Shown here piece by piece: positions 8,259 through 17,488 of a stretch of DNA of 33,449 nt. The stretch lies in NCBI GenBank assembly GCA_964626885.1, contig CAZVJA010000039.1, positions 1 to 33,449 on the forward strand, written 5' to 3'. A model generated the notes under the pieces. The model had not been told where the DNA came from and ran no database searches. It worked only from the letters and a program-made list of their open reading frames with translations. The stretch's first letter is position 1; the number at the start of each line of letters is the position of its first letter. The DNA is from CAZVJA01 sp964626885 (lineage in GTDB: Bacteria; Planctomycetota; Planctomycetia; Planctomycetales; Planctomycetaceae). The position numbers and the translations under genes are program-made.

Positions 8259-8395
8259 CCTTTCGCGTTCCTTCATCCCAACCGCCATTGCTTCCCCCCT
8301 CGAATGGGCGTACCATGCACAAGTAGTTGTTGATATGTTTCGCGTCTTTGGTTCCTAGTTCCGCGACAGCTTGCAGCTGAACTCGGCGTTATCCA

Positions 8396-9766
8396 ATGAA
8401 AAACAGCCTCTGCCCCGGACCTATGCCACGACGCGAGTTTCTCCGCGTGGGGACGCTCGCACTCGGCGGCTTAACGCTGGCTGATCTGCTGAAACAGCGG
8501 GCGTTTGCAGGCACTCCCGATCCGGAAACATCTGTCATTCTCTTCTGGATGTGGGGGGGACCGAGCCAGCTCGAAACGTATGACATGAAGCCTGATGCCC
8601 CGGCGGAGTACCGCGGACCGCTGCATCCCATTCGCACCAATGTTTCGGGCATCGACATTTGCGAGTACATGCCGCTGCAGGCCCGGCGGGCTGACAAGTT
8701 CTCGATCATCCGCTCGCTGCACCACGAGATGTCAGCCCACAATGACGGCAGCATCGAAGTGCTCACCGGAAAGACCCCCAGCGTTCCCGATCCTACATCG
8801 CAAGCCCGCTCGCAGCATCCCGATTTTGGCATGGTTGCGAGCCGAGTGCGCGGTCCGCGCCCCGACGGGTTGCCGCAATACATCGGCGCACAGCGGGCTC
8901 CGTTCATGACGATGCCGAACTATCTCGGTGTGTCCCACAAGGCGTTCGATACTGGCGATCCCTCGGCCGAGAAGTTTGCACCGCCGAACCTGACGCTCAA
9001 CGCCGGCGTTGATAACCGTCGTCTCGACGACCGCAAATCGCTGATTGCACAGTTCGATCGCTTTCGTCGAGATCTGGATCTGTCGCAGACGCTCACGGGA
9101 ACGGACGAGTTCCGCACGGCGGCCTTCACACTGCTGACCAGCCGGAAGGTGGGCGATGCCTTCAATCTCAATCAAGAAGACACAAAGACTCGGGATCGTT
9201 ATGGCCGGCATCGCTGGGGGCAAAGTTGTCTGCTCGCGCGGCGACTGGCGGAAGCGGGAGCAGCGGTAATTAACGTCGATGCTACCGCACCGAACGACAC
9301 TACGAAGCATTTCAGTTGGGACGATCACGCTAGCGCATTTCACCTCGATTTCGCGCAGCGTGAGCGATTGCCGCAGATGGACCAGGCTCTTTCGGCATTG
9401 ATCGATGACATCTATGACCGCGGGCTTGATCGCAAAGTCTTGGTGATCGCCTGCGGCGAATTTGGACGAACGCCGCGCCTATCACATGCCCCGACGAACT
9501 TCTCAAACCAGATTGGTCTGGGACGCGACCATTGGCCGCAGGCGTTCAGTGCGTTCATCTCCGGCGGCGGTTTGCGGATGGGTCAGGTTGTCGGCCAGAC
9601 AAACTCGAAGGCCGAATACCCGTTGCATGACCCCGTCACGCCCCAGGATCTGATGGCCACGGTTTACCGCCACTTGGGAATCGACTGGACGCGGACGTTC
9701 GAGGACTTTTCCGGACGCCCCGTGCCGATCCTGTTCCACGGCCAGCCGATCCGGCATTTGATCTGA
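8396..9766 (+). CDS. DUF1501 protein with twin-arginine-like leader
   Basis: This 456-residue DUF1501 protein belongs to the alkaline-phosphatase/sulfatase-like superfamily, which is heavily expanded in Planctomycetes. Residues 11-37 form a Tat-type leader: PRREFLRVG with Arg12-Arg13, a hydrophobic stretch and a likely cleavage after AFA. Family blocks include FWMWGGPSQLETYDMKPDAP, the HHEMSAHNDGS segment, and CGEFGRTPR near 360. Genes of this family usually sit next to DUF1549/DUF1553 cytochrome-like genes; here that partner is absent and the neighbours are a permease and a membrane protein. Export in folded form is inferred from the leader; enzymatic activity is undefined. Confidence 0.93.
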   Translation: MKNSLCPGPMPRREFLRVGTLALGGLTLADLLKQRAFAGTPDPETSVILFWMWGGPSQLETYDMKPDAPAEYRGPLHPIRTNVSGIDICEYMPLQARRADKFSIIRSLHHEMSAHNDGSIEVLTGKTPSVPDPTSQARSQHPDFGMVASRVRGPRPDGLPQYIGAQRAPFMTMPNYLGVSHKAFDTGDPSAEKFAPPNLTLNAGVDNRRLDDRKSLIAQFDRFRRDLDLSQTLTGTDEFRTAAFTLLTSRKVGDAFNLNQEDTKTRDRYGRHRWGQSCLLARRLAEAGAAVINVDATAPNDTTKHFSWDDHASAFHLDFAQRERLPQMDQALSALIDDIYDRGLDRKVLVIACGEFGRTPRLSHAPTNFSNQIGLGRDHWPQAFSAFISGGGLRMGQVVGQTNSKAEYPLHDPVTPQDLMATVYRHLGIDWTRTFEDFSGRPVPILFHGQPIRHLI

Positions 9767-9820
9767 CGCAGCGCGAAGGCTTGGAAGGTCAAAAGTGAAA
9801 GGTTGCTTCGGCGGAAGTAC

Positions 9821-11500
9821 TCAATACCACTGGTACGCGTAGGCATGGAATTCATTCAGCGCTGATTCACGCGCGTCGTGGTCTTTGTATTTTGCCCACG
9901 AAGCGGCGTTATCGTGTAGCTGGTCGAGTACCAACCGGTCGGAAATCTGGTAAGCCGTCCATCCGAGATTCTGATCGCGCACGGCGCGCCGTTCCGACTT
10001 CTCCTCATGCTCCGCGAGAAGAGCAGCAACCCCTTCGCGAATTATCGGGTCTTCGCAATCAAGAAGGGGCTTTAGCCACAGGACACCTTCGTTACTGATC
10101 GGGTGCACGCTGATCTGCACACATGGGGCGGGATCGCCCCCGAGAATTCGGCGCGTGTTGTACTCGACGACGATCGTGTCGCGGGGAGTCAGCATCAACA
10201 AGGTGAACGCGATGGCGAGTGTCCACCATTGCCGCCGGACAAGCCAAAGAAAGCCGTGATTGTGGGCGATCTTGACCAGGACGAGCACAAATCCGACGAC
10301 GACGGCAGTCATCCCATACAGCCCGGTAATTCGCATGGGGGTCATGCCATTGAACCCAATGTAGATGAATAATCGGTGATAAACAGCAACCGCAAGAACC
10401 ATGTTTTCGAACGACCAGATCCAGGCCATCCGCCGCAACCTCCCGACACGCGGATCGCGCAGCACGCCACCACGAAACACCAACGACAGAATGAGCGTGG
10501 CGAGTGCCAGCGCGGCAGTCAGCCAAGCCGCTCCTTCGTGTGCGTAACCTGAATAATGAAATCCCTTCGGAAAATCGCGGAACCAAAGCGTCGAAAATTC
10601 AAAAACGAGATACACCGCAAATAGCACGACCACTGTCATCAGAGTGTTGCGGAAAGCAGCGTAGAGGGGCGATTCGGTAGGCGCTAGCTCCCGTTCCATG
10701 TGCCCGTTGCTTTGCGAGTCGGAAGGCACAACCCCGGAGTAGACTGGACGCAGCAACCCGAGAATCACCCAGAGAGAGACGCCCCAAAATCCGAATTCCA
10801 GCAGATCAGGGGAGTAGTGCTCGATCCAATCTTGCAGCAGATTGACAATCTGTTGCATCCGTTCGCCGAATCTCAGTGAAAGATCGGGATTAGCGAGCAC
10901 AAAGATGGTGCTGAATGCCAGAAAGGCACCGAGCGGGAGAATGAAACTCATCCACCCCACGCGCGGCGAACGGCCGCCGATGGAATTCAATCGACGGGCG
11001 TAGTGGATGATTGCGAGGAGCCCCGCCTGCAGCGATTGTGCCGCGTAGGTCAGCACCTCCGGGACATAGGGACAATACCCCGCCGCCGACATGGTGAACG
11101 CCACCAGCCACGTGAAGCCGACAACCAACAAAATCGCCGAACCGCACCAGAGGAGCTTCGCGGAAAACAACAGCAACATGCCACCCGTAACCCAAACACT
11201 TCCTTGCCTCGAGCGACGACTGGAACTGATCCAGAACAGCAATGGCGCAGCGGTAAAGAGCAGCGCGAATCCCGCAAATCCTTCTCCGCGATAAATGGTC
11301 TGATCCGCCAGTGCAATCAACAGCAGCACGCCAGCCAGTTCGATCCAACGAATCGGGGGATCGAGAATCCGGACCGGCAATTCTTTTACGGCGAGGCGAG
11401 CCTCTTCTTCAATCGAAAGCCGTCGCGTAGTGCCTTGCGGCGAAGAGATTTCCGGCTGGGCGAAGTCGCCGGAATGTTCGGATGCTGCATCGTCCATCAT
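9821..11500 (-). CDS. DUF4173-like multi-pass membrane protein
   Basis: This 559-residue protein has a polar N-terminus (about 50 residues), then about ten or more hydrophobic segments, and a cytoplasmic-looking tail of about 100 residues with YNTRRILGGD followed by VLWLKPLLDCEDPIIREGV. Helices followed by a YNxxR-type motif resemble DUF4153/DUF4173 proteins, so I assign that family with moderate confidence. Function is unknown. ATG at 11500 (or the next codon) has GAGGA upstream. It is the last gene of the leftward set that begins with the PVC dehydrogenase, separated by 118 bases from the DUF2585 gene. Confidence 0.65.
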   Translation of the reverse strand: MMDDAASEHSGDFAQPEISSPQGTTRRLSIEEEARLAVKELPVRILDPPIRWIELAGVLLLIALADQTIYRGEGFAGFALLFTAAPLLFWISSSRRSRQGSVWVTGGMLLLFSAKLLWCGSAILLVVGFTWLVAFTMSAAGYCPYVPEVLTYAAQSLQAGLLAIIHYARRLNSIGGRSPRVGWMSFILPLGAFLAFSTIFVLANPDLSLRFGERMQQIVNLLQDWIEHYSPDLLEFGFWGVSLWVILGLLRPVYSGVVPSDSQSNGHMERELAPTESPLYAAFRNTLMTVVVLFAVYLVFEFSTLWFRDFPKGFHYSGYAHEGAAWLTAALALATLILSLVFRGGVLRDPRVGRLRRMAWIWSFENMVLAVAVYHRLFIYIGFNGMTPMRITGLYGMTAVVVGFVLVLVKIAHNHGFLWLVRRQWWTLAIAFTLLMLTPRDTIVVEYNTRRILGGDPAPCVQISVHPISNEGVLWLKPLLDCEDPIIREGVAALLAEHEEKSERRAVRDQNLGWTAYQISDRLVLDQLHDNAASWAKYKDHDARESALNEFHAYAYQWY

Positions 11501-11618
11501 GCCTGAATCCTCAGGAACAGATGTGATCAGAGACGGGATTTACCAGGAAGTACGTTTCGGAGCGATGATTCAATGGAGAAATTTTGGCATTCCGAGAATG
11601 TCCACCGGTCGCGGGTAT

Positions 11619-12245
11619 TCATTGCCCCATCTGCCAAGCCTTAATGGCGTCGAACGGATGGACGAGCATCACGATGTTTAAGAAGAGATTATCACGAATC
11701 CAGAAGAGAAGAATAACTTCGGTAACAAGGAAAAAGACGACAGATCGCCAGATGCCGATGCGCCGCGCGAGCAGAAACCCGAGAGTACAGGTAAGAATGT
11801 CCCCCAATGAGTTGATGACAGAATCGCCGAAGTAATCGAGCGACATCGTCGCCTCGCGGTAGCGGTTGATAATGAAGTCGGTGTTCTCCACGATTTCCCA
11901 AAGACATTCCACGACCACCGCGGCGAGTAATCTCCAGATCGGTTGCCATCGCGGAAAGAGCCTCTTGAGCAGGCCGCAAAAGATCACCCCGTGCAATACA
12001 TGCGTGAAGCTATACGGATCGAGCAGATGCTGGGAGTTGTGCGAACTCCAGACATCTCCTGACCAGATGTTCCATCCGCCGCAGGCACACCACCAGAGCC
12101 GGCCTTGTAAACGCAGTTGCACTGTTGTCAACGCGACGACGGCGGCAATCGCGATAAGCGCGTAGAAGTGCGAACGACCATCGTGTTTTACGGAAGTCGC
12201 GAGTATGTTCTGCGAGGAATTGTCAGACATGGAATCGTTCAGCAT
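11619..12245 (-). CDS. DUF2585 (UPF0314) membrane protein
   Basis: This is a 208-residue inner-membrane protein with about five hydrophobic segments and the hallmark motifs of DUF2585: GRLWWCACG (48-56), SQHLLDPYSFTHVLHG (71-86), WEIVENTDFIINRYRE (116-131) and DYFGDSVINSLGD (137-149). The many conserved charged and His residues inside or near the membrane suggest an enzyme or metal-binding role, but none is known. Two ATGs are possible, at 12245 and 12230. The second sits four bases inside the end of the small upstream frame, which would suit translational coupling. Neither has a good ribosome site. Confidence 0.85.
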   Translation of the reverse strand: MLNDSMSDNSSQNILATSVKHDGRSHFYALIAIAAVVALTTVQLRLQGRLWWCACGGWNIWSGDVWSSHNSQHLLDPYSFTHVLHGVIFCGLLKRLFPRWQPIWRLLAAVVVECLWEIVENTDFIINRYREATMSLDYFGDSVINSLGDILTCTLGFLLARRIGIWRSVVFFLVTEVILLFWIRDNLFLNIVMLVHPFDAIKAWQMGQ

Positions 12246-12375
12246 GTTCAGAAATTGAGATGTTCGCTCTCAACCCAAATGATCCGAGCGACGGAACGAG
12301 CTGAAAAGTATCGGCGTAGGCTGCCACAAATCCGCACAGCAGTAGCATCAGGAACCAGGCCAATTTGGCCATCAT
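12223..12375 (-). CDS. possible 50-aa membrane peptide overlapping the DUF2585 start
   Basis: A 50-residue frame starts with MMAKLAWFLMLLLCGFVAAYA, a clean single hydrophobic helix or signal sequence, then a short polar tail. It fills the otherwise empty gap between the VOC gene and DUF2585 and ends just past the second possible DUF2585 start, a spacing typical of coupled genes. The ribosome site is weak and I know no family, so this may be a chance frame. Confidence 0.35.
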   Translation of the reverse strand: MMAKLAWFLMLLLCGFVAAYADTFQLVPSLGSFGLRANISISEHAERFHV

Positions 12376-12449
12376 CGCGGCAGATCCCTGTTGAGGTGAC
12401 AAGTATTTTGCCCACTTCGCGCATTCATCGACAGCGAGGCATTTTCTTC

Positions 12450-12848
12450 TCAAACGTGCGGAAAGTGTGGATTCCAAGCGACTTCCCACAGGAAGCCATC
12501 CGGGTCGGAAAAATATCCCGAGTAGCCTCCCCAATCGGCCCGCGCTCCCGGTTTCACGATTCGCGCGCCGCCAGCAGCTACGTGGTTCAGGAGCTCGTCA
12601 ACTTCGGCTTCCGAACGAACGTTGTGCGCCAGAGTGAAACCTGGAAAGCCAGAGCCTTTCGCGGGCACTCCGGCATCCTCAGCCAGAGCCTCTCTTGGAT
12701 AGAGCGCCAGCCAAGTTTTTCCAAGTTCGAAGAAAGTAATGGCAGTGGAAGATGGCTTACGTGGAAGTTGCAGAACATCCTCGTAAAACTTTGTGGCACG
12801 TGCGAGGTCGGCTACACCAAGAGTAATAAAGCTGATGCGTGGTTCCAT
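12450..12848 (-). CDS. VOC/glyoxalase-family protein
   Basis: This 132-residue vicinal-oxygen-chelate protein has two beta-alpha-beta-beta-beta modules: the first begins ISFITLGVADLARATKFYEDVL, and the second ends with the family motif GYFSDPDGFLWEV. The absence of His at the first metal position (the strand reads FITLGV) is like many uncharacterised VOC proteins, so glyoxalase I activity should not be assumed. Its ATG overlaps the stop codon of the PVC dehydrogenase by one base (TAATG), strong evidence for coupled translation. I infer a role tied to the dehydrogenase, perhaps handling its product. Confidence 0.9.
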   Translation of the reverse strand: MEPRISFITLGVADLARATKFYEDVLQLPRKPSSTAITFFELGKTWLALYPREALAEDAGVPAKGSGFPGFTLAHNVRSEAEVDELLNHVAAGGARIVKPGARADWGGYSGYFSDPDGFLWEVAWNPHFPHV

Positions 12849-15800
12849 TAGGGCTTCGGTACCTTCGACGTGTCGGCTTCGGCCGTTGCGGCGTTTCCGC
12901 GTTTCGAAAGCAGGAACGCAACGACATCATAAAACTCATCTTCCTTCATGATTTCTGAAACATTCGCCGGCATCAGGGAAGTCGGGGATTTCTTCCGCTC
13001 TTCCACGTCGGCAGTGGTTACCGTGAACTCTTTTCCCTGGTTGTCGACGAGCACGAGCGTTGCTCCTTCTTCACGTCGAAACAAGCCAGAGAGTACCTTG
13101 CCGCTGTCCATTACAAGCGTGGTCACATGAAACGCCGCATCAATATTCCGGTTGGGATCAAGCACGTCCTCGAGCAGACGCTCAAGCCCACGATTGCCGA
13201 TGCCATCAAGTTGGGGCGCGATGAGCGCGCCTTTACCGTCCACTTGATGGCAGGCGGCGCAATGCTTGTTGAATAGCTCTGCTCCTCGTTCGAGGGACGG
13301 CTTTGCTCGGGAATAGCCGGCACGGCGAATCTCGATCAGCTTCGCTAACTCCTCATTCCGCGACGGGATTGCCGCCGTGAGGGCTGCAATACGTTTTTCG
13401 CCATCAGGCAAATTGAGCGCACGCAGTCGGTCCGCAACGGCGGGACTCAACAGCAGGTGTGGTGGAGCGATACCAGCCTTCACAAGTTTCAGCAACATTT
13501 CCGCTCCCGTTTTATCGCCAGCCAAAGTTTGTGCGAGCCGTTCCTGCAACCGGGCAGGCACGGTGCGGAAGGAATTCTCAAGCGTCTTTTCGATGTTCCC
13601 GGAATTCCGATTGGCGGTCGCTTCACAGATTGCTCTGCGAGATTCGGAAGAGATGGATGCATCTCCGACGATCGACACGAGCGATTCGACCCGGCTATCG
13701 GGTTGAAAGTGCAACAGCGCTCGGCCAATGGCCTCGGAAGAGAGCGCGTCGGCGTTCCCGGACACGAGCAGCTTCTTCAGCACATCTTGCTGTGTTTCGA
13801 GGCCGAGCGATGCGACGATCTCCGCGGCTCCTCGGACTCGATTCGTCGTGACGCTGGGATCGAGAGATGGCAACGACACAACATCCGGCTCGAAACGGCC
13901 GACGGCCAGCCATGCAAAGCCGCGATCCTCATCGCCGTCAATGATCTCGATGTATCCCTTCTGGCCGGAATGCGGCTTGAGTTCCCAAGTGATCTTCTGG
14001 GCAACATCATTCCGCGGTGTTGCGGCTTCCGCGAGAATCTTGTGAGTCTGAGCATCTCTTAAGCGGACGATATTCCGGCCTCGCGCGGGGCGTTCCGGAA
14101 CGCCATCATGCCCAGCGATAAAAAAGCTCAACTTTTCAGGAATGGTGAAGGAGCTGGAACGTAAGTCTCCGGTCAGTCGTTCGCCCCGTGGAAGGCTGCA
14201 CAAAAAGAGAGCGTCGGCAACCCCGTCGCTGGAAGTTCTGGGTTGCAAAACCCACGGATTCTCCTGGTTGGGTTTCCCTTCCAATGGCGTATTGATCCAG
14301 GTGAGAGAGCCGGTTTGTGTCGAATTCAGCAAGTTGGTGACGAGAGCTTCGCCCCATTCCTTCAATGTTGAGGAAGGAGCGACACCGCGCTGTTCGAGGC
14401 CGCGTCGAATCGAGCTAAGCAGGCTTAGCTGAAAATCGATGTCGGATCGAAACTTCTCGCGAGTGACTTTGGCGAGATTGTCTGTCTGGTCGACCGGGAC
14501 GTAACGGGCCACATGCTGTAAGTATTCCGAGACCGAAGCCGGTTCTCCCGAATACTTCTGCACATATCGAAGCAAATACATGGCGGCCTCCGGCGAGGGG
14601 AGCGAGACCGAAACACCAGCCACTGCTTGTGCATCCGCCGGCTTCAAATCGGTCATACTCAGTCGTTGGAAGTTATCGGCATTGCGCAATTGATCGCGCA
14701 GCGCCATGCGAATCGTGTGAATTAAGTGATTGTCCTCAGGCGAGGCGGTACTCAGGGTATCGAGCAGTGCTCTAACGTTTTCGTAGCGTGGATGTTGTCC
14801 GAGTGCGTCGGCCGCGGCTCTTGCAACGAACGCATCGCTATCCGAGAGAGCGGCCAGAGCCAAATCGTATTCGGCGGGGCTCCACATCTTCGTCTCGGAA
14901 AGAACCTTCATTGCATGCACTCGAACATCACGGCTCATATCTCGCGCGGCCGAAGTGAATTCGCGAGGGCTGGCGGCGTTCAATCGGTGAAGTGCCCACA
15001 ACGCGTGCAGCCGGGTGTGCGCGTCCGTTGCGTCGTGGAAAGCAGTCCGTATGGAATCCACGCTGGCAGCGCCGATTCGATCGACAAGCTGGTCGGTCGC
15101 GAGATTACGGCGAGTCAGATTGGGATCGGACAGTGTTGCGATCAATTCATTCACGGATGCCGAATGAAGATCAGGTATCTGTCGGGGCGGTTTTGAAGTC
15201 GAATCCTTCCCACGATAGGTGATTCGCCAGATACGTCCGCTCGTGCGGTCGCGCCCGGGATGATCGAGCGGAACTTCGTAATGACCGATGATGCGGTTAT
15301 AGAAGTCCGCGACATAAAGGGCATCATCCGGGCCGAGTTGAATATCAACCGGCCGGAACCAGGGGTCCGTGGTCACGACAAAATCGGGTTCTTCCTGAGC
15401 GATTATCGTCGAACCGTGGTACACCAGCGAATCTCGATTGACGCGTGATGTCATCACATTGCCGGTGAAAATGTTCCCGCGAAACGATTCCGGAAAATTC
15501 TCACCCGTGTAAAATGCGATGCCGGAGATCGCCGTTGAGCCGTGCCCATGTCCCATCATGGGAGCGACGAAGCCGAGCCCATCGTGGGGCTTGCCGAAGC
15601 TGGGGTAGTAGCCACCGCGAAGAAGTTGGTAGATCGGCATACTGTGGCAATCGGCGGTAAAGAGGTTGCCGAGCGGATCGAAGGTCATTCCGAACGGGTT
15701 CACTTGTCCCCAGGTGAAATGCTCGACGCGGGAACCGTCAAGCCGCATGCGGTAGGTGTTGCCCGACTGCATGTGAACGGTGTGGCCGTCGCTCCCTTTC

Positions 15801-16399
15801 ACGGTCGTTTCATTGCTGAAGCCGTGGCAGGCGTAAAGCCAGCCGTCGAATCCGCGGCGAAACGCGTTGTTCATGCCGTGAGTGTCGCGGTCGACTCCCA
15901 TTGGACCGTAGAGCACGGTCCGCTCATCCGCTTTTCCATCTCCATCAGTGTCTTTCAAATGCCAGATGTTCGGGATGCTGAAGACGACGCATCCCCCTTC
16001 ATAGGGATACAGCCCGATCGGAATATTCAAACCGTCGGCAAACGTCGTGACGTGATCGGCCTGACCATCGCCGTCGGTGTCTTCCAGTATCTTGATGGTG
16101 TCCCGACCCGGGCGATCCTTAGGAGCCGGGTAAGGGTATTCAATCGTATCGGTGACCCAAAGACGTCCCTTGGCGTCGAACGCCATATTCAGCGGCTTGT
16201 TGATCTGCGGCTCGGAAGCGACAAGATGAATGGAGAAACCTTCCGGCAGCCGGAAACTTTTTTGCTCCTGGTCGGGGGTGAGGTGTTCCGTCGGGCGGAT
16301 ATTGGCGGCGAACGGGTCTTCCGCTCTCACTTCGACAATCGGAGTAAACGACTGCAGAGCGGTCACAAGCAAAAGGAAAATCGGTACGAGCAGCTTCAT
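12848..16399 (-). CDS. PVC-type membrane-bound dehydrogenase with HEAT repeats and cytochrome c domain
   Basis: This 1183-residue exported protein has a signal peptide at 1-26 (hydrophobic core LLVPIFLLLVTAL). A quinoprotein-like beta-propeller (about 45-420) follows, starting with FRLPEGFSIHLVASEPQINKP and holding two calcium-type loops (DTDGDGQAD, DTDGDGKAD). HEAT-like helices cover about 425-560 and a linker/beta region about 700-900. The C-terminal cytochrome c has CAACH near 1047-1051 and axial Met in SLMPANVS near 1143. This fusion is the PVC-type haem-binding dehydrogenase of Planctomycetes. It probably oxidises a sugar or alcohol in the periplasm and passes electrons to its haem; substrate unknown. 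ATG 16399 starts the signal peptide; an ATG 18 codons upstream would bury it. Confidence 0.95.
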   Translation of the reverse strand: MKLLVPIFLLLVTALQSFTPIVEVRAEDPFAANIRPTEHLTPDQEQKSFRLPEGFSIHLVASEPQINKPLNMAFDAKGRLWVTDTIEYPYPAPKDRPGRDTIKILEDTDGDGQADHVTTFADGLNIPIGLYPYEGGCVVFSIPNIWHLKDTDGDGKADERTVLYGPMGVDRDTHGMNNAFRRGFDGWLYACHGFSNETTVKGSDGHTVHMQSGNTYRMRLDGSRVEHFTWGQVNPFGMTFDPLGNLFTADCHSMPIYQLLRGGYYPSFGKPHDGLGFVAPMMGHGHGSTAISGIAFYTGENFPESFRGNIFTGNVMTSRVNRDSLVYHGSTIIAQEEPDFVVTTDPWFRPVDIQLGPDDALYVADFYNRIIGHYEVPLDHPGRDRTSGRIWRITYRGKDSTSKPPRQIPDLHSASVNELIATLSDPNLTRRNLATDQLVDRIGAASVDSIRTAFHDATDAHTRLHALWALHRLNAASPREFTSAARDMSRDVRVHAMKVLSETKMWSPAEYDLALAALSDSDAFVARAAADALGQHPRYENVRALLDTLSTASPEDNHLIHTIRMALRDQLRNADNFQRLSMTDLKPADAQAVAGVSVSLPSPEAAMYLLRYVQKYSGEPASVSEYLQHVARYVPVDQTDNLAKVTREKFRSDIDFQLSLLSSIRRGLEQRGVAPSSTLKEWGEALVTNLLNSTQTGSLTWINTPLEGKPNQENPWVLQPRTSSDGVADALFLCSLPRGERLTGDLRSSSFTIPEKLSFFIAGHDGVPERPARGRNIVRLRDAQTHKILAEAATPRNDVAQKITWELKPHSGQKGYIEIIDGDEDRGFAWLAVGRFEPDVVSLPSLDPSVTTNRVRGAAEIVASLGLETQQDVLKKLLVSGNADALSSEAIGRALLHFQPDSRVESLVSIVGDASISSESRRAICEATANRNSGNIEKTLENSFRTVPARLQERLAQTLAGDKTGAEMLLKLVKAGIAPPHLLLSPAVADRLRALNLPDGEKRIAALTAAIPSRNEELAKLIEIRRAGYSRAKPSLERGAELFNKHCAACHQVDGKGALIAPQLDGIGNRGLERLLEDVLDPNRNIDAAFHVTTLVMDSGKVLSGLFRREEGATLVLVDNQGKEFTVTTADVEERKKSPTSLMPANVSEIMKEDEFYDVVAFLLSKRGNAATAEADTSKVPKP

Positions 16400-16652
16400 G
16401 ATCTTTGCGGTTTCCTTCTCAGGTGATTTTGTGAAATATCGCGGAAAAACCATGTTACCAGCCGTGTTGCGGCCTGTCGCGGGTTAAGTCCGGGTGTGTT
16501 CGTTCGGCTCCGAAAAAACCGACCATTGGAAGCGTGAATAGAAAACTCGACACCGGGGGTTCCTGGGAATAAGTGCTTGACAGCTTCGCGTGGAATAGAG
16601 ATCTTGAAGTGCCTGGATCATCAAAGGATGAGGAACAACGAGGGCGAGGAGC

Positions 16653-17018
16653 ATGGATCGAACACTTTCGACAGATGACGGACGCAATTGGGTTCGACTG
16701 CACGTCCTCGTGATGGCGTTGATTACAGGGGCCGTCATCGGGCTGGTGATCATCGACGGCCGAATCGGTGAGTTTGTCGACCGAGCGGTGATGCCGCAAT
16801 TTCGTTCGATGCTTCTAATTTCGGTGCTATCCGCGGGAATCGGAGCCCGGGCGATTCTCGCCAGAAATACTGCAACCGTTGATACCCAGGGGTGGGTATT
16901 TCTGGTGCTGTCGGGTCTGCTGTTCTTGGCGGTCGCGGCTTGGGGTTTTACGGACTGCTTCATCGAGGTCCGGGACGCTCACAAACTCGCCACCGCACAA
17001 AAGAGCATCGTAAAATGA
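16653..17018 (+). CDS. three-helix membrane protein, function unknown
   Basis: This 121-residue protein has three hydrophobic segments, about 15-35 (VLVMALITGAVIGLVII), about 52-68 and about 80-98 (VFLVLSGLLFLAVAAWGF). The N-terminus and C-terminus are polar. I know no family. It ends 13 bases before the first STAS-like gene on the same strand, so the two are probably co-transcribed, and the membrane protein could be the anchor or sensor for the STAS proteins. That link is inference from position only. Confidence 0.65.
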   Translation: MDRTLSTDDGRNWVRLHVLVMALITGAVIGLVIIDGRIGEFVDRAVMPQFRSMLLISVLSAGIGARAILARNTATVDTQGWVFLVLSGLLFLAVAAWGFTDCFIEVRDAHKLATAQKSIVK

Positions 17019-17031
17019 AGGTGAAGGGCCA

Positions 17032-17358
17032 ATGACGGTTTCGCAGCCGATGTACAAAGTCTTGCGGACGGGCCAGCGGCTAGTCATCGGATTCACGCTT
17101 CCGCGGATTCCGGATGACCATCGGTTCACCGCGTTTCGTGACGCAGTGCTGAAGATGATACAAGAGCACAGCGCGTCCGATGTCGCGTTTGATCTGGCGG
17201 GAGTGAAGGTGGTTCCCAGCCTGATGTTAGGGCTTATGGCCGAACTTACTCGCAATAAGGTTGACGTCTCGGTTCACCATCCGTCGGACGAAATTCGCGA
17301 CACATTGTCGTTCACCGATCTGGATTCGATCATCGACGTCTGCGATACGGAAACGTAG
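17032..17358 (+). CDS. STAS-like protein, copy 1
   Basis: This 108-residue protein shows the pattern of a STAS domain (anti-sigma-factor antagonist fold): strand RLVIGF, helix FTAFRDAVLKMIQEH, strand VAFDLAGVKVVPSLMLGLM, helix, strand VDVSVHHP and a final helix. In SpoIIAA-type proteins the loop is DSSGL with a phosphorylated second Ser; here it reads PSLML (Ser63 then Leu), so the usual phospho-site seems absent. It is clearly paralogous to the next gene. Ribosome site AAGG lies upstream of the ATG. A non-phosphorylated, constitutive binding partner is a reasonable inference. Confidence 0.65.
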   Translation: MTVSQPMYKVLRTGQRLVIGFTLPRIPDDHRFTAFRDAVLKMIQEHSASDVAFDLAGVKVVPSLMLGLMAELTRNKVDVSVHHPSDEIRDTLSFTDLDSIIDVCDTET

Positions 17359-17488
17359 CACAGCCGCTGTCCGAGAAAATATTTGCAGGAACCGGGCTGC
17401 CGCGGTAATCTTGAGGCGCAGCGCCGCCTTGCGATTTGATTCATTTCCAAGCCGGGATTATTTTCTCCCTTCCCCCGGAGCGTGCGCC

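Noticed and set aside
13457..14062. 201-codon rightward frame antisense to the PVC dehydrogenase
   Set aside because: No protein-like features; overlaps an established gene.
15542..16426. 294-codon rightward open frame opposite the PVC dehydrogenase
   Set aside because: It lies antisense to a gene with clear domains; such frames are expected from the codon bias and it has no motif or ribosome site.
16577..16605. TTGACA upstream of the three-helix membrane protein gene
   Set aside because: A good -35 but no acceptable -10 at 15-18 bases; left out as a promoter.
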